Below are positions 10,105 to 21,076 of a DNA stretch of 64,000 nt, one piece after another; position 1 is the stretch's first letter; each line of letters begins with the position of its first letter. Below the pieces are notes generated by a model, which was given only the letters and a program-made list of their open reading frames with translations, ran no database searches and was not told where the DNA came from. Position numbers and translations under genes: made by a program. Origin of the DNA: Dugong dugon. Lineage: Eukaryota > Chordata > Mammalia > Sirenia > Dugongidae. The stretch lies in the NCBI GenBank assembly GCA_030035585.1, contig CM057481.1, forward strand, positions 61,761,128 to 61,825,127. Reading direction: 5' to 3'.

Positions 10105-10995
10105 TTAGTTTGGCTTTTTTCTCTGTTTTCCTGAGAATAACTCTTGAAATTTGCTAGTAATTGATGTGCTTCTACTATGTAAAATAGCCAGGCAATGCTT
10201 GAACATATGCAAATTTAGTGGGAGCCCCAAAGACCACATCTGGCAAATAACTTCAAGGAAGGGAGAGGGCATGATGCAATCAATCATTCATATTCATTGA
10301 TTTGATTGATCATGCATATGCAATGAAGCATCAATCACGACTATGCACTGAGGCCCCAATGACTGTTATAAAGGACCCTAGACCTTGGGGAGCCCTGGTG
10401 GCACAGTGGTTAAGTGTTTGGCTGCTAACCAAAAGGTCAGCAGTTCGAATCCACCAGCCACTCCTTGGAAATCCTATGTGGCAGTTCTACTCTGTTGTAT
10501 AGGGTCGTTATGAATCACAGTTGATGCAATGGCAACAGGTTTGGTTTGGTTCTAGACCTTGCAGCTTCCTGGGAGCTTTGGGGTTGATGATGCATATAGG
10601 AGAACCACATGTCCCTGGGGACATAAAGCTCTTTGTGGAGACTCCTCCAGGACCTCGTCCTTTTTGTGTTTTTATCCTGTAATGAAAGTAAGCTGCTGAA
10701 TTAAAGATGGCCCTTTTCCAGGAGTTAGTAAGTCATTGCAACAAATTATCAGATCTAAGGGAGTAGTGGGCTGGTTTGACTAAAGTGGGAAGAGTTGTGT
10801 GGACTTGCTAGCTTGTGGCTGGTCCCTGCTGACCTAGCCCTGGGTGAGAGAAAGGGCTGTGTAGAGCAGCTGTGGTCTGGACTGATGAGGAAAGGGGTGC
10901 TGATACTTCCCTGGACTGGTTTGGTAGTGCAAATGGTATCAGTTAAGTGGGATCCAATGCAACAACTCCTGAATCAGGGAAGCATAGAGTTTTAG
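10105..10995 (+). repeat. Old ERV LTR (class undetermined) interrupted by a SINE
   Basis: 'catgcatatgcaatgaagc', 'ggagctttggggttgatga', 'tgtgtttttatcctgtaatg' and 'caacaaattatcagatct' follow the order of a widespread placental LTR with its TATA/poly(A) area. The SINE at 10,387-10,551 breaks it cleanly. The edges are approximate. Confidence 0.5.
10387..10551 (+). repeat. Afrotherian SINE, well preserved
   Basis: The A-box-like 'ggtggcacagtggttaag' and B-box 'gttcgaatcc' (10,443-10,452) are pol III promoter elements of tRNA type. A 9-bp duplication ctagacctt (10,378-10,386; 10,552-10,560) flanks the element. Confidence 0.93.
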
Positions 10996-10999
10996 AGGA

Positions 11000-11530
11000 G
11001 AAAAAATAAACAGGTGAAGGATTCTGTATGGTTAATTTGGTCTTTGATTTCTGGATGGTTACTTTAGTCAACCTTATCTATAATGAAAGTAAGCTGCTTT
11101 CTGTAAATAATAAATGGCTTTCACAATTGCCAACACTGGGTAAGTGTCTTATGTGTGCAACTCAGTTGGACCAGATGGACATAGCACCTATGGAGGGAAT
11201 ACTACTACTGGTTGGGGTCCTCATCCTAGTCTTGTGGCTACTTGGGATCTTAGGACTACCTTTGAAGCAGCATGTGTGTGCAACACAACCCATAATGCCC
11301 AATCTCACTAAATGGAACAAAGGTTCCTTAGAAAACTGCTGTTCCAGGTGGGGGCAGAACATTTTCAGAGTACTTGGGACAGGACAAAATGGTATAGGAC
11401 AAGTTTGAAAAGGCTCCCACTGGTTAAACTTGGGATAATTTTAGCCTAAAAAAAATGGGACTCAATTGATTGAAACACATCAAATACAGAAAAATTCCAG
11501 AGTTCATGATGATACGCCTGTTTTTTTAAT
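11000..11530. other. Unassigned DNA with a hydrophobic open frame
   Basis: The 11,028-11,408 frame (126 codons) holds a leucine/valine-rich run near residues 58-80. It has no recognisable domain. An 18-base word, taatgaaagtaagctgct, occurs here (11,081-11,098) and at 10,680-10,697. I do not call a gene. Confidence 0.3.
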
Positions 11531-11536
11531 AGTTAC

Positions 11537-12021
11537 TGTCATGGATTGAATTATGTCCCCCCAAAAATGTGTGTATCAATTTGGCTTGGCCACGATTCCT
11601 GGTATTATGTGATTTTCCTATATGTTGTAAATCCTGCCTCTATGATGTTAATGAGGGAGGATGGGTGGCAGTTGTGTTAGTAAAGCAGGACTCAATCCAC
11701 AAGATTGGATTGTGTCCTGAGGCAATCTCTTGAGATATAAAAGAGAGAAGTGAACAGAGAGACAGGGGGACCTCATACCACCAAGAAAGCAGTGCCAGGA
11801 GCAGAGCGCATCCTTTGGACCTGGGGTCCCTGTGTGGAGAAGCTGCTAGTTCGGGGGAACATTGATGAGAAGAAGGCCAAAAGAGAGAGAAAGCCTTCCC
11901 CTGGAGCTGATGCCCTGAATTTGGACTTTTAGCCTACTTTACTGTGAGGAAATAAAATTCTCTTTGTTAAAGCCATCCACTTGTGGTATTTCTGTTATAG
12001 CAGCACTAGATGACCAAGACA
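11537..12021 (+). mobile_element. Solo MaLR LTR with exact 5-bp duplication
   Basis: Starts 'tgtcatggattgaattatg', contains a poly(A) signal in 'gaggaaataaaattc' and ends 'gatgaccaagaca'. It is flanked by gttac on both sides (11,532-11,536; 12,022-12,026), so it is a complete solo LTR formed by LTR-LTR recombination. Confidence 0.9.
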
Positions 12022-12124
12022 GTTACATTTAGAGGTTGCTAGGGAATTAACTCATTAATGTGATATAGAGAGAAAAGAATCACAGCTAATACATGCCAAA
12101 GGAAGGACAACATTAGAATGTCAC

Positions 12125-12518
12125 TGTCTTAGCTATATAATGCTGCCAAACAAAAGTACCCCAACTGGGTGGTTCTAAAGAACAGAGATTTATTCTCTTA
12201 TAGTTTAGGAGGCTAGAAGTCTGAATTCAGGGCATGGCTCTTGGTGGAAGTCCTTCCTAGTTGGTAGCCCCACGAGGAGTTCCTTGGTGCTCTTTGGTGT
12301 TCCCTGGTTGGCATCTATGTTCCCCCTCTGTGTATCTCTGTGACTATTCTGCTTTTTTTATAACTCAGAAATGGTTAGGTTTAGAATCTACCCTACTCTG
12401 GTATGACCTCATTAACATGATGAAAGAAAATCCCTATTTCCAAACAGGGTAATATTTACAGGTAGAAGGGTTAGGATTGCAACATATATTTTACAGGGAC
12501 ACAATTTAATCCATCATA
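12125..12518 (-). mobile_element. 3' LTR of the MaLR provirus
   Basis: 'tgtcttagctatataatgctg' to 'aatttaatccatca', with 'gaacagagatttattctc' inside. About 390 bp, so shorter than the partner LTR without its SINE by little. Confidence 0.8.
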
Positions 12519-12544
12519 GTTCACCCTTTGCCCCCCCCCCCCCC
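12519..12544 (-). promoter_or_regulatory. Polypurine tract with poly-C expansion
   Basis: Immediately inside the 3' LTR the minus strand reads a G14 run, then 'caaagggtgaacta'. This is where the second-strand primer of an LTR element lies. The C14 run (12,531-12,544) is probably later slippage. Confidence 0.6.
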
Positions 12545-13269
12545 AAATTCATGTCCTTCCCATATTCAGCCTACGACATCATCCCCAAAAGTCTTGATTC
12601 ATTCCAGCATCAACACTAAATCCAAAGTCTTATCGTCTGACTCCTCTAAATCAAGTGTAGGTGAGAGTCTGGGTGTGTTCCATCCTAGGGAAAAATTCCT
12701 TTCCCTCTGTAGACCTGTGAAACCTAGAATAAATGTTATCTGCTCCCAAAGTACAACGGCAAATCAGGCATAACGTAGACATTGCCATTCCAAATGGGAG
12801 AAGTTGGAGGGAAAGAGGGGTACCACGCAAGTCCAAACTCATCAGAGCAAAGACATTAGCTCTCAAGGGTTGAAAATAATCCTGTTTTCCAGGCATATCT
12901 GGGCATTGGTCATACCCTCTGGATGGAGGTTCCTCGGCCCTGGTGTCAGCCCCATTCTCCTGGCCCAGTGCCAGAGTAGCCCCACTCCCTCTGCTTTAGG
13001 TGGCAGCCCCATTCTCTTGGCTCACCTAAACAGCAGTTCCACCTTCTGGAGCTGAGTTGGAATAAGAGTGACCCCACTCTTTGAAGCCCAGGCAGTAGCC
13101 TCACCCTTTGAAAACAAGGTAGTTGCGGCCTTGCCTTCCCGTCCTCCTTTTAACAGTTCTGCTGATCTCTGAACTGTTCCCAAAATGGTCCCTTTCTTTT
13201 CTTGGTGGATAACAGATGTTCACAATCAAGTATTTCCAATGGCCCATTCACTGCTATAGAATTGTAGGA

Positions 13270-14290
13270 GGTTGCAGCACAATGGGTGTCTATTATATAT
13301 GGCCTTTCTGGCCTTGGGTTTATAATTCTGCCAAAAATAACTGATTGGGCTGCAGCCTGCCTGTGATTGCTCTATTTTAGGCACCTTTCAGGGATTGGTC
13401 AGTTTATTATGCAGACACAGTGCATAAAACCACCTAATAAGGATTAGGTGACCTTGTGGGGATTAGTCGGTTTGTGGCCTGGCTGGGAGGGCCATGCTTT
13501 GAAACTGAATATAAGGGTCAATTCCACAGAGGTTGAGGGGGACCTCATTAGCATCAAGAGGAGCCTAGAGCGGAGTGTGTCCTTTTGACCTGGGGTCCCT
13601 ATGCTGAGAACCTCCTAGACCCAGAAGAAAGAGCTATAAACTGAAGATGGTACAAAATGGTGAGAAACAGCAGCACAGTAAAGCCCAATAGCAGAGAAAC
13701 AGTAGCAGCAGTACCAGCGGCAGGAACCAGTAGACTGGCTTGAGATGGCACGGTGGGCTTTCTGGCCCTCACAGAGAGAGAGCTTAGCGCCTTCAGACAG
13801 GAGGCTTGCCGGCAGACCTAAAGAGCTCTAACACTTGCCTGAGCAGGAAAGAGGCCAAAAGGGGCCAGCGGGCAGAGGCTGTCAGCTGGCCTGGCTGAAA
13901 AAAGGGATTGCCTGCAGGCATGGCCTAGGAGAAACTGAGAGCTGCTTTGGTTGGAAGCTGTCCTGATTGACAAACTGTATCCTGTCTCCTCAGTTGTATC
14001 CTGTTACTTGCAAATTGATCCTGATCCCGAATTGTAGCCTGCTACTTTTCTAATAAACCACATAATTTTAAGTATGGCCTGTGAGTTCTGTGTGGCCATT
14101 GCAATAAACTATCAAATTCAGCAGACAAGTGAAGAGTGCCATGGGGCAAGGATGGGGGGAGGGCAAATGGCTGGTGTCAGAAATGGTGAAAAATTTGAAG
14201 AGTGGAGGTATGTCTGACCTCTACCTCATAGGAACCAGCTTTATGCTGATCCTGATTCTTATCCCTCCTCTTAAAGTTAGACGAGTTCAC
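13270..14290 (+). mobile_element. LTR-type repeat, copy B
   Basis: Aligns with copies A and C through 'cctaataaaccacataa', 'gtgagttctgtgtggcc' and 'ggaggtatgtctgacc'. It interrupts the MaLR internal region. The left edge is uncertain, and the right edge falls near 'gacgagttcac', where copies A and C continue about 35 bases further. Confidence 0.6.
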
Positions 14291-14740
14291 TACAGAGGCA
14301 GACCAGCTTTCCTTCATTTTGTCCTGTTTCTGTCTCTTTCAGTCTAAGCTGACAGGGTTTCTGCTGAGGTTGTTGATTAGATCCATCAGTCACAGGCCTA
14401 ATCTCTTTAGCAAAAGCTTATGTAGCCACACCCTTGGTGTCAGTTCCAGGACACACTGTCCAATCACATGTTCATCATTTCCTTTTAAAGCCTCACCAGA
14501 AGCCCATTTAATGTCTACATTTCTAGCAATATTCTGTTCATTATGTTTCTCTATGGAATTCCTCATTTCTTTCTGAGCCCTCATCGCAGTTGTCCTTAAT
14601 GTCCATAATTTTACCAACAATCTCTTCAATGCAATCTAGGCTGTTACTGTCAAGTGTATCTAAATTCCTCTACATCTATCCATTACCAAATTCCAGGTCC
14701 CTTTAACATTTTAGATATTTGTTAGAGCAGCATCCCTACT

Positions 14741-14756
14741 CTCTGGTGCCAAATTC
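14741..14756 (-). promoter_or_regulatory. Putative primer-binding site of the MaLR provirus
   Basis: The minus strand directly downstream of the 5' LTR reads 'gaatttggcaccagag'. Its 'tggcaccag' core resembles a site for a tRNA with a ...CTGGTRCCA end, as at 21,508-21,525. Confidence 0.5.
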
Positions 14757-15348
14757 TGTCTTAGTTACCTAGTGCTCCCATAACAGAAATATCACAAGTG
14801 GGTGACTTTAAAGAACAGAAATTTATTTTTTCACAGTTCAGGAGGCTAGAAATGCAAATTCAGGGCATGGCTCTAAGGGAAGGTCCTTCCTTGTCTGTAG
14901 CCCTGTGAGTTCCTTGGAGTTCTTTGGTGTCTATCTTCCTCTTCTGTGTACTCCAGTGTCTATTCTGCTCTTTTTATAACTCAGGAGTGATTAGGTTTAG
15001 GATCCACCTTACTCTGGTATGACCTCATTAATATAAGAAAAGAAAATCTCTATTTTCAAACTGGGTCATATTTACAAGTACCTGTTGCCATCGAGTAGAT
15101 TCCAACTCATAGAGACCATATAGGACAGAGTAAAACTGCCCCTAGGGTTTCCAAGGCTGTAAATCTTTGCAGAAGCAGACTGCCACATCTTTCTCCTGCA
15201 GAGCAGCTCAAACTGCTAACCTTTCAGTTAGCAACTGAGTGCTTAACCACTGTGCCATCAGGGCTCCATTTTTTTTTTTTTTTTTTTACAAGTACAGGGG
15301 CTAGGATTTCAACACATATTTTGAGAGAACACAATTCAGTCCATAACA
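14757..15348 (-). mobile_element. 5' LTR of the MaLR provirus, holding a SINE
   Basis: 'tgtcttagttacctagtgc' to 'acaattcagtccataaca'. Without the SINE it is about 380 bp and parallels the LTR at 12,125-12,518. Confidence 0.8.
15081..15285 (-). repeat. Afrotherian SINE nested in the LTR
   Basis: The reversed SINE ends with 'gccatcagggctcc', followed by a T run. An exact tttacaagta duplication (15,071-15,080; 15,285-15,294) flanks it. Confidence 0.92.
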
Positions 15349-15621
15349 ATCACCATTTAGTAACCACTAATGAAACAATCATTCTAGGCAATGATCATCA
15401 ATGTCTGCTAAAAGTATTTGGTGAGATGATGAAGGGGAATTTTATAATGGATGAATCAGGCTGACACCATCTGAACTCACTGATCAATTTTAACATCACT
15501 AAAACTGGACAGTTAGACATTAGATACATCTCTTGATTTGAAGCAAAAGAAAGTTCACAGCACCACCTGTAACTTATTCTTAGAAAACAAGCCTAATTCT
15601 CATCAAGCTTCTAAATTCTAC

Positions 15622-15720
15622 TACCTAACCCATTGCCATCGAGTCGATTCCGACTCATGGTGACTCTATAGGACAGAGTAGAACTGCCCCAATAGGGTTT
15701 CCAAGGAGCGGCTGGTGGAA
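15622..15720 (-). repeat. 5'-truncated Afrotherian SINE
   Basis: Only the RTE-like tail half is present ('ccattgccatcgagtcgattc' to 'gagcggctggtgga'). Near-identical flanks attctactacc/attttactacc indicate retroposition. Confidence 0.85.
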
Positions 15721-15729
15721 TTTTACTAC

Positions 15730-17215
15730 CAGTTAACAGAAAATATGGGGATTAGAGGAACACATAAAAGGACACCATGAGGATATAATCTACTAAGTTT
15801 AGAATGTAAAATTCTATAGAACAAATGGCCACCTAGTCATTTAGTCATAACTAAACACAGTGTGTGCACCTTGATTAGTCCTGACACAAACAAACCAAAA
15901 AGACATTTTTGAGGCATTGTGGAAATGTGAAAATGTCTAGATGTTGAGTGTGATTAGGGAATTATTATTAATTTTGTTGAGTATAATAACAATGGTGCTG
16001 TGGTAATTTAAAAAAAATGTCTTTGAGTATATTAGAATTACACACTAAAGTAATTATAAGTGAAATAATATGTCTGGGATTTGCTTTAAAATTCTCCTGT
16101 AAGTGGGGGGAAGTACCAATGGAGGATAGATAAAAAAGAATAGCAGAAAGCAGAGAACTGGATGATGATTATATTGGGGCTTATTTTACTACTCTCTCTA
16201 CTTTTGTGACTTTTGAGAATTTCCATAATAGTTTTTTTTTTTTTTTTAATCTAGCTCTCGTTTTTCCTCTGTGAAGAATTCCCTGCTCCAGAACAGGGTT
16301 ATGCACTTCACTCTCTATCTCCAAGCATCTTTGTAGATAAAGCAGCCCAAGACTCTGCAGTTTTCCAAAATAAAGAAAAGCCACTTACTCCTACTCAGAC
16401 CACATAAAAGGAAGAATTCTGCTAGGTCAAAAGAGACTTTGTGGAGACTGGGACACTGAGGGTTAACAGCCTGTCCCTGGCAGTCAGAGCCCCACAGCTG
16501 TCAGCAATTAGGCTAGATGGCAGTCCCCTTAGGAAACTCCTGCTGCCTGATTAGGACTAATTGCTAGCCAGCATCTAAGTCCCTAGTAGAAATGGAAATC
16601 TATTAGGAAAATGCTGGGTAGTGAGGGACTGCCTACTGGTGAGTGTGCAGACACATGGGTGTGCAGGCATAGGAACTGGTTACCCTGCAGGGCTTAGTGC
16701 TCCAAATTCACCCCACCCCACCAGTGTTACTGGAAAACCACACTGGGAAACAATCTTTTGGTTTCTTTTTGACCCTAAAAGAGAGAAACCTTTTCCTTCT
16801 GATTTTGGTCTATAATTGAAAAAAAGCTTGTTTCTGCCAAGACTGACATTATGACAATTGTTTCTTAGAGATACAAAGTGTTATAGGAGTTTGCCAGAGG
16901 GCAAGATTAATGCTAACTTGAAGATCTGGAAATGCTTCTTGCAGATGCAGGATTTTAGATGAGCCTTCGAGTTTAGACAGTTATTCTGTATGAAGTAGAC
17001 TCAGTTCAGAGACTCACCGGCAGCCACCGAAAAAACTTACTTCACATCCTTGCCAGTTAGAAATTTGTGACTGGACATCAGACAGGAGTGAAGTTTTCAT
17101 GGGAACCATCTCACCCAACAATATGCTAGGTTCTGTGAATACAAAGATGAGTAAGATCCTGTCCTTGCTGTAAAGGAATCACATAGTCTGTAAGAGTTCA
17201 AAAAGCAAAGAGGAC
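15730..17215. other. No gene identified (about 1.5 kb)
   Basis: AT-rich to about 16.2 kb, then a more GC-balanced stretch (16,440-16,820). Frames here (16,181-16,384; 16,621-16,815) are short with no recognisable domain. A T15 run lies near 16,232. Confidence 0.5.
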
Positions 17216-17218
17216 ATT

Positions 17219-17260
17219 ACCAAACCCGTTGCCGTCTAGGCGATTCTGACTCATAGCTAC
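17219..17260 (-). repeat. SINE tail fragment cut by the ERV LTR
   Basis: 'ccaaacccgttgccgtctagg..ctcatagctac' stops at the first base of the ERV-L 3' LTR. The rest of the SINE is not found beyond the provirus. Confidence 0.8.
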
Positions 17261-17799
17261 TGTCTTAGGTTGGGTTCTCTAGAGAAGCAAAACCAGTAAA
17301 GTGTATAAGTATGTATATTGAGAGATTTATATTAAGGAAATAGCTCACATGATTGTAGAGGCTGGAATGTCCCAATTCCGTGGGTCAGCATAGAGGCTTC
17401 TCCTGATTCATGTTGCTGCAGGGGCTGGTGAACTCAAGATCGGCAAGTCAGACTGCAGGGCTGTGACTCACAGGCTGCGAAGATCGATGAGTCCCAAGAT
17501 CAGCAGGAAAGATGACAGGTAAGCTGCTAGCTAAAGTCCCAAGAACCAGAGATCAGATGAACAGAAGCCAGCTGTAGGATCCAGTGTAAGCAAAAGCCCA
17601 CAAGCCTTGTCAGAAAGTCCAATTATACTGGATGTAGGCCAAACCCCCAAGGAAACTTTCTTTCAACTGATTGGCTACTCACAGCAGATCCCATCTTGGA
17701 GGTGATCACATCATTATACAACTGCCAAACTACATCATTACTGTCAAACTACTGAGAATCATGGCCCAGCCAAACTGACACACAACCTTAATGATCACA
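17261..17799 (-). mobile_element. 3' LTR of ERV-L copy 1
   Basis: Runs from 'tgtcttaggttgggttctc' to 'aaccttaatgatcaca', so TG...CA on the minus strand, 539 bp. It resembles MLT2-type LTRs in its terminal sequence ('gtgtgtcagtttggctggg'). Confidence 0.88.
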
Positions 17800-17812
17800 G
17801 TCCACCCCTTGT
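17800..17812 (-). promoter_or_regulatory. Polypurine tract of ERV-L copy 1
   Basis: The minus strand reads 'acaaggggtggac' directly before the LTR. Copies 2 and 3 keep the same block at 47,087 and 49,404. Confidence 0.75.
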
Positions 17813-18073
17813 AAACTTGGCACCTATATACAACTCCTTAAACAAAAAATAATCTCTGAATAAAGATAAAGTCTTACTTGCACCTAACATGATACAATGA
17901 ACACATATACAACCAAAACGCACTAGCCCTGTTTACATCTTATATTTTATAAGTGAAGAAAACAAAAATAGTTGATGCGCACATACAAGGAAGAAATACT
18001 GATGACAATTACAGCCGTCATTTCTGCAACTGGTCACATGGTCATAACTGGTATTTAGAACTACCTTCTTCCA

Positions 18074-18560
18074 CTACCCATTCTGTATTCCATTGCCCTC
18101 AGCAAGTACCTCAGCTGGTTGTGGTTCTTTACCTGGTGGGCTGACCCCAACTTTCATTCCTGAAGGGCCGGGGCCATTAGTAGTCATGTTGGAATTGGGC
18201 TGCTGTAGTTTTCCATTGACTTTAATCAAAGGGCGTAGTAGTACTAAGAGATGCCCTAAGTGATCTTCTGCATTCCAGACATACTCTTCTTTATCTCCAT
18301 TATGTAATATTAATCTGATTTCTTCTTGGTAATGAGGATCAATCACACCAGCCAATGATCCAGAGGCATACAGAGCCCAAAGTGGCCAGGTGGCATTCTC
18401 AATATCCAATTCAATGGAATCAGTGATGCAACTCCAGGTGGCAGCATTCATCCCTTTGGAACTATGCTCTCTGCAGAGCATAGGGTTGCAGGAACAGGAA
18501 GCAAAAATTTTTCGAGTGGGTAACTAGGGGTAATAGTGAGTGGCGCCACTCTCATTTCCA
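18074..18560 (-). pseudogene. ERV-L copy 1 dUTPase remnant
   Basis: dUTPase hydrolyses dUTP to keep uracil out of retroviral DNA. On the minus strand, 18,074-18,481 stays open for 135 codons and contains the family's third motif as 'GVIDPHYQEEI' (the uridine-binding hairpin with its aspartate and tyrosine), then a fourth-motif-like 'HLGHLLVLL'. A long proline-rich tail follows, ending near 'PQPAEVLAEG'. A frame change near 18,450-18,480 separates it from integrase. In ERV-L this domain lies at the end of pol, as here. The start codon reported by ORF callers is not meaningful. Part of the N-terminal half seems lost compared with copy 3. Confidence 0.8.
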
Positions 18561-19300
18561 CTCCTTGATTCCTGGGCCTATGAATCCTGGCTATGGAAGA
18601 AATTGCACCATATATTGGACACTGGTTTAGAGCATATACAGCCTCCTGGAGAACATTGCCCAACCCTGCAAGGTATTGCCACCTACCTGGCAGTGTAATT
18701 GTGGTTTTAGAAGGCCATTCCATCATTCTATCAAACCAGCTGCTTCAGGACAATGGAGAACCTGGTAAGACCGGTGAATTCCATGAGCATGGGCCCATTG
18801 CCACACTTCATTTGCTGTGGAGTTCCTTGATCTGAGGTGATGCTGTGTGGGATACCATGATGGTGGAGAGCGCATTCTATAAGTCCACAGATAGTAGCAT
18901 TGGCAGAAGCATTGCATGCAGAGAAGGCAATCCATATCCAGAGTAAGTGTCTATTCCAGTAAGAACAAAACACTGTCCTTTCCATGATGGAAGTGGTCCA
19001 ATGTAATCAACCTGCCACCAGGTTGCTGGCTGATCACCTCAAGGAATGGTGGCATACTGGGGACTCAGTGTTGGTCTCTGCTGCCGGCAGACTGGGTACT
19101 CAGCAGTGGCTGTAGCGAAGTTGGCCTTGGTGAGTGGAAGTCCATGTTGCAGAGCCCATGCATAACCTCCATCCCTGCTACCATTGCCACTTTGCTCATG
19201 AGCCCACTAGGCAATGATGGGAGTACCTGGAGAAAGAGAATGACTGGTTTACACAAAATGTGTCATCCTATCCATTTGATTGTGAAATCCTCCTCTGCTG
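18560..19300 (-). pseudogene. ERV-L copy 1 integrase remnant
   Basis: Integrase joins viral DNA to the host genome through a D,D-35-E triad. The copy is scattered over several frames. The zinc-binding region lies near 19,065-19,256. A block corresponding to 'SWKGQ..VLTGID' lies near 18,950-18,990, and the second-aspartate region ('ITSDQGT') near 18,830-18,850. The helix bearing the glutamate ('EAAGLI') is at about 18,730. Frameshifts separate each part, so no product is possible. The downstream stretch 18,448-18,726 holds the C-terminal end leading to dUTPase. Confidence 0.8.
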
Positions 19301-19377
19301 AGGTCACCCTTTGGTGAGCATTCACAGGAGACACAAATATCTTCACTTCACTTCTTTGGCTCATTCAGAGAAGTCTA

Positions 19378-20250
19378 TCAACATACCTCTTCTCCATACT
19401 TCCTTGTCCCCCATTTTCCAATCATGTTCCTTCTAAGTCCGTGACCATCCAGCCAAACCATTGGCCACAGCCCATGAATCAGTATACAATTGCACATCTC
19501 GCCATTTCTCCTTCCAGGCAAAGTGAACAACCAGCTGCACTGTTCAAAGTTCTGCCCATTGGGAGGATTCCCCTTCACCACTGTACTTCAGGGAGGTTCC
19601 AGAAAGGGGCTGTAGTGCTGCCGCTGTCCACTTCTGAGTGGTGGCTGCATATAGCCCAGAACCATCTGTAAATCAGGCATGAGTTTTCTCTTCCTGAGTC
19701 AACTGATCATAAGGAACTCCCCAAGAGGCCATAGGTGCAGAGTGGGAGATACAAGGTAATGTGACAGGATTGGAGACCATAGGCATTTGGGCTACTTCCT
19801 CACGCAACTTACTTATGCCTTCAGGTCCTGCTTGGGCCCAATCTTGTATATCCCACTTCCATTTAATGAGGGAGTGTTGCTGTGCACATCCAACTTTATG
19901 ACTCTGTGGGTCAGAGAACACCCAGATCATGATGGGCAGCTCAGTCCGCATGGTGACTTGGTGGCTCATGGTTAAGCGTTCACTCTCTACTAAGGCCCAG
20001 TAACAAGCCAAAAATTGTTTCTCAAAAGGAGAGTAGTTATCTGCAGAGATGGCAGGGCTTTGCTCTAAAATTCTAAGGGTCTGTGATTCCCCAATAGGGG
20101 TCTGCCAAAGACTCCAAACAGCATCTCTATCTGCCACTGCCACTTCAAGCACCATTGGATCAGCCAGATCATATGGCCCAAGTGGAAGAGCTGCTTGCAC
20201 GGCATCCTAAACCTGTTGCAGGGTCTTCTCTTGGTCTGGGCCCCACTCAA
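19378..20250 (-). pseudogene. ERV-L copy 1 RNase H remnant
   Basis: RNase H degrades the RNA strand during reverse transcription. The 175-codon frame at 19,673-20,200 includes 'FLACYWALVESE', a conserved block in retroviral RT connection/RNase H regions, and ends at 'LTQEEKTHA', just before the expected 'TDGS' aspartate box. The following part continues in another frame (19,378-19,581), so the catalytic core is broken. It lies between the RT thumb (20,250 upward) and the integrase zinc region. Confidence 0.78.
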
Positions 20251-21075
20251 AACTAGCAGCTTTTCGAGTCACTTGATAAATAGGCTGGAGTAGCACACCC
20301 AAATGAGAGATATGTTGCCTCAAAAATCCAAAGAGGCCTGCCCACTAGGCATTGTGTTCCTTTTTTAGTTGTGGGAGGGGCCAGATGCAGTAACTTATCC
20401 CTCATTTTAGAAGGAATATCTTGACATGTCGTACACCACTGAACCCCTAAAAATTTCATTGAGGTTGGAAGGTACCTGAATTTTTGTGGGATCAATTTCC
20501 CATCCTCTAGCACACAAATGTTTTACCAGTAAGTCCACAGTCATTGACACTTCCTTTTTACCAAGTTCAATCAGCATATTATCATCCATGTAATGGATCA
20601 ATGCTGCATCTTGTGGAAGGGAAAGGTGATCAAGATCCCTGTGGACTAAATTATTACATAGGGCTGGAGACTTGATATAGCCCTAAGTTAGGACACTGAA
20701 TGTGTATTATTGGCCTTGGCAGTTGAAGGCAAACTCCTTCTGGTGGTCCTTCGAAACAGGTATGGAGAAAAAGCCATTAGTCAAATCAACTGCTGCATAC
20801 CAGGTACCAGGAGATGTATTAATTTACTCAAGCAATGAAACTACATCCGGAACAGCAGCTGCAATTGGAGTCACCACCTAGTTAAGTTTTTGGTAATCTA
20901 CTGTCATTCTCCAAGATCCAGCTGTTTTTTGTACAGGGCAAACAGGCGAAGTGAATGGGTATGTGGTAGAGATAACCACTCCTGCATCCTTCAAGTCCTT
21001 CATGGTGGCCTTTATCAAGTCCTTTATCTCTGCAATCCCTCCAGGAATGTGGTATTATTTTTGGTTTACTATTTT
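20250..21075 (-). pseudogene. ERV-L copy 1 reverse transcriptase remnant
   Basis: The palm carries the first aspartate motif 'DLTNGFFSIPV' (about 20,755-20,787) and the second catalytic box Y-M-D-D at 20,581-20,592, so both catalytic motifs are intact in sequence. Two in-frame stops lie between them, near 20,680-20,715. The thumb segment near 20,300 includes 'LRQHIS', then a C-terminal connection region. Integrase and RNase H follow on the same strand. YMDD contrasts with the YIDE found in copy 3. Confidence 0.85.
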
Positions 21076-21076
21076 C

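Larger units (their letters stand above)
12125..15348 (-). mobile_element. MaLR provirus, minus strand, with nested LTR and SINE
   Basis: Two reverse-oriented LTRs bracket a MaLR internal region recognisable by 'accattgccattccaaatggg'-like text (12,780-12,800) and 'aaatcaggcataacg'. The outer flanks gtcac/atcac match in 4 of 5 bases. The interior carries LTR-type repeat copy B (13,270-14,290), and the 5' LTR carries a SINE. No usable ORF remains. MaLR internals usually encode a gag-like protein at best. Confidence 0.75.

Noticed and set aside
11028..11408. 126-codon frame with hydrophobic segment
   Set aside because: No signal peptide, domain or start context. Composition follows AT/GC drift in unassigned DNA.
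14161..14200. Leucine-tRNA primer-binding site inside LTR-type repeat copy B (also in copies A and C)
   Set aside because: 'tggtgtcagaa.tgg' resembles a PBS, but copies A and C stay homologous for about 130-150 bp more and end together at 'ttttcaca', so it seems to lie inside the LTR. A provirus search would settle it.
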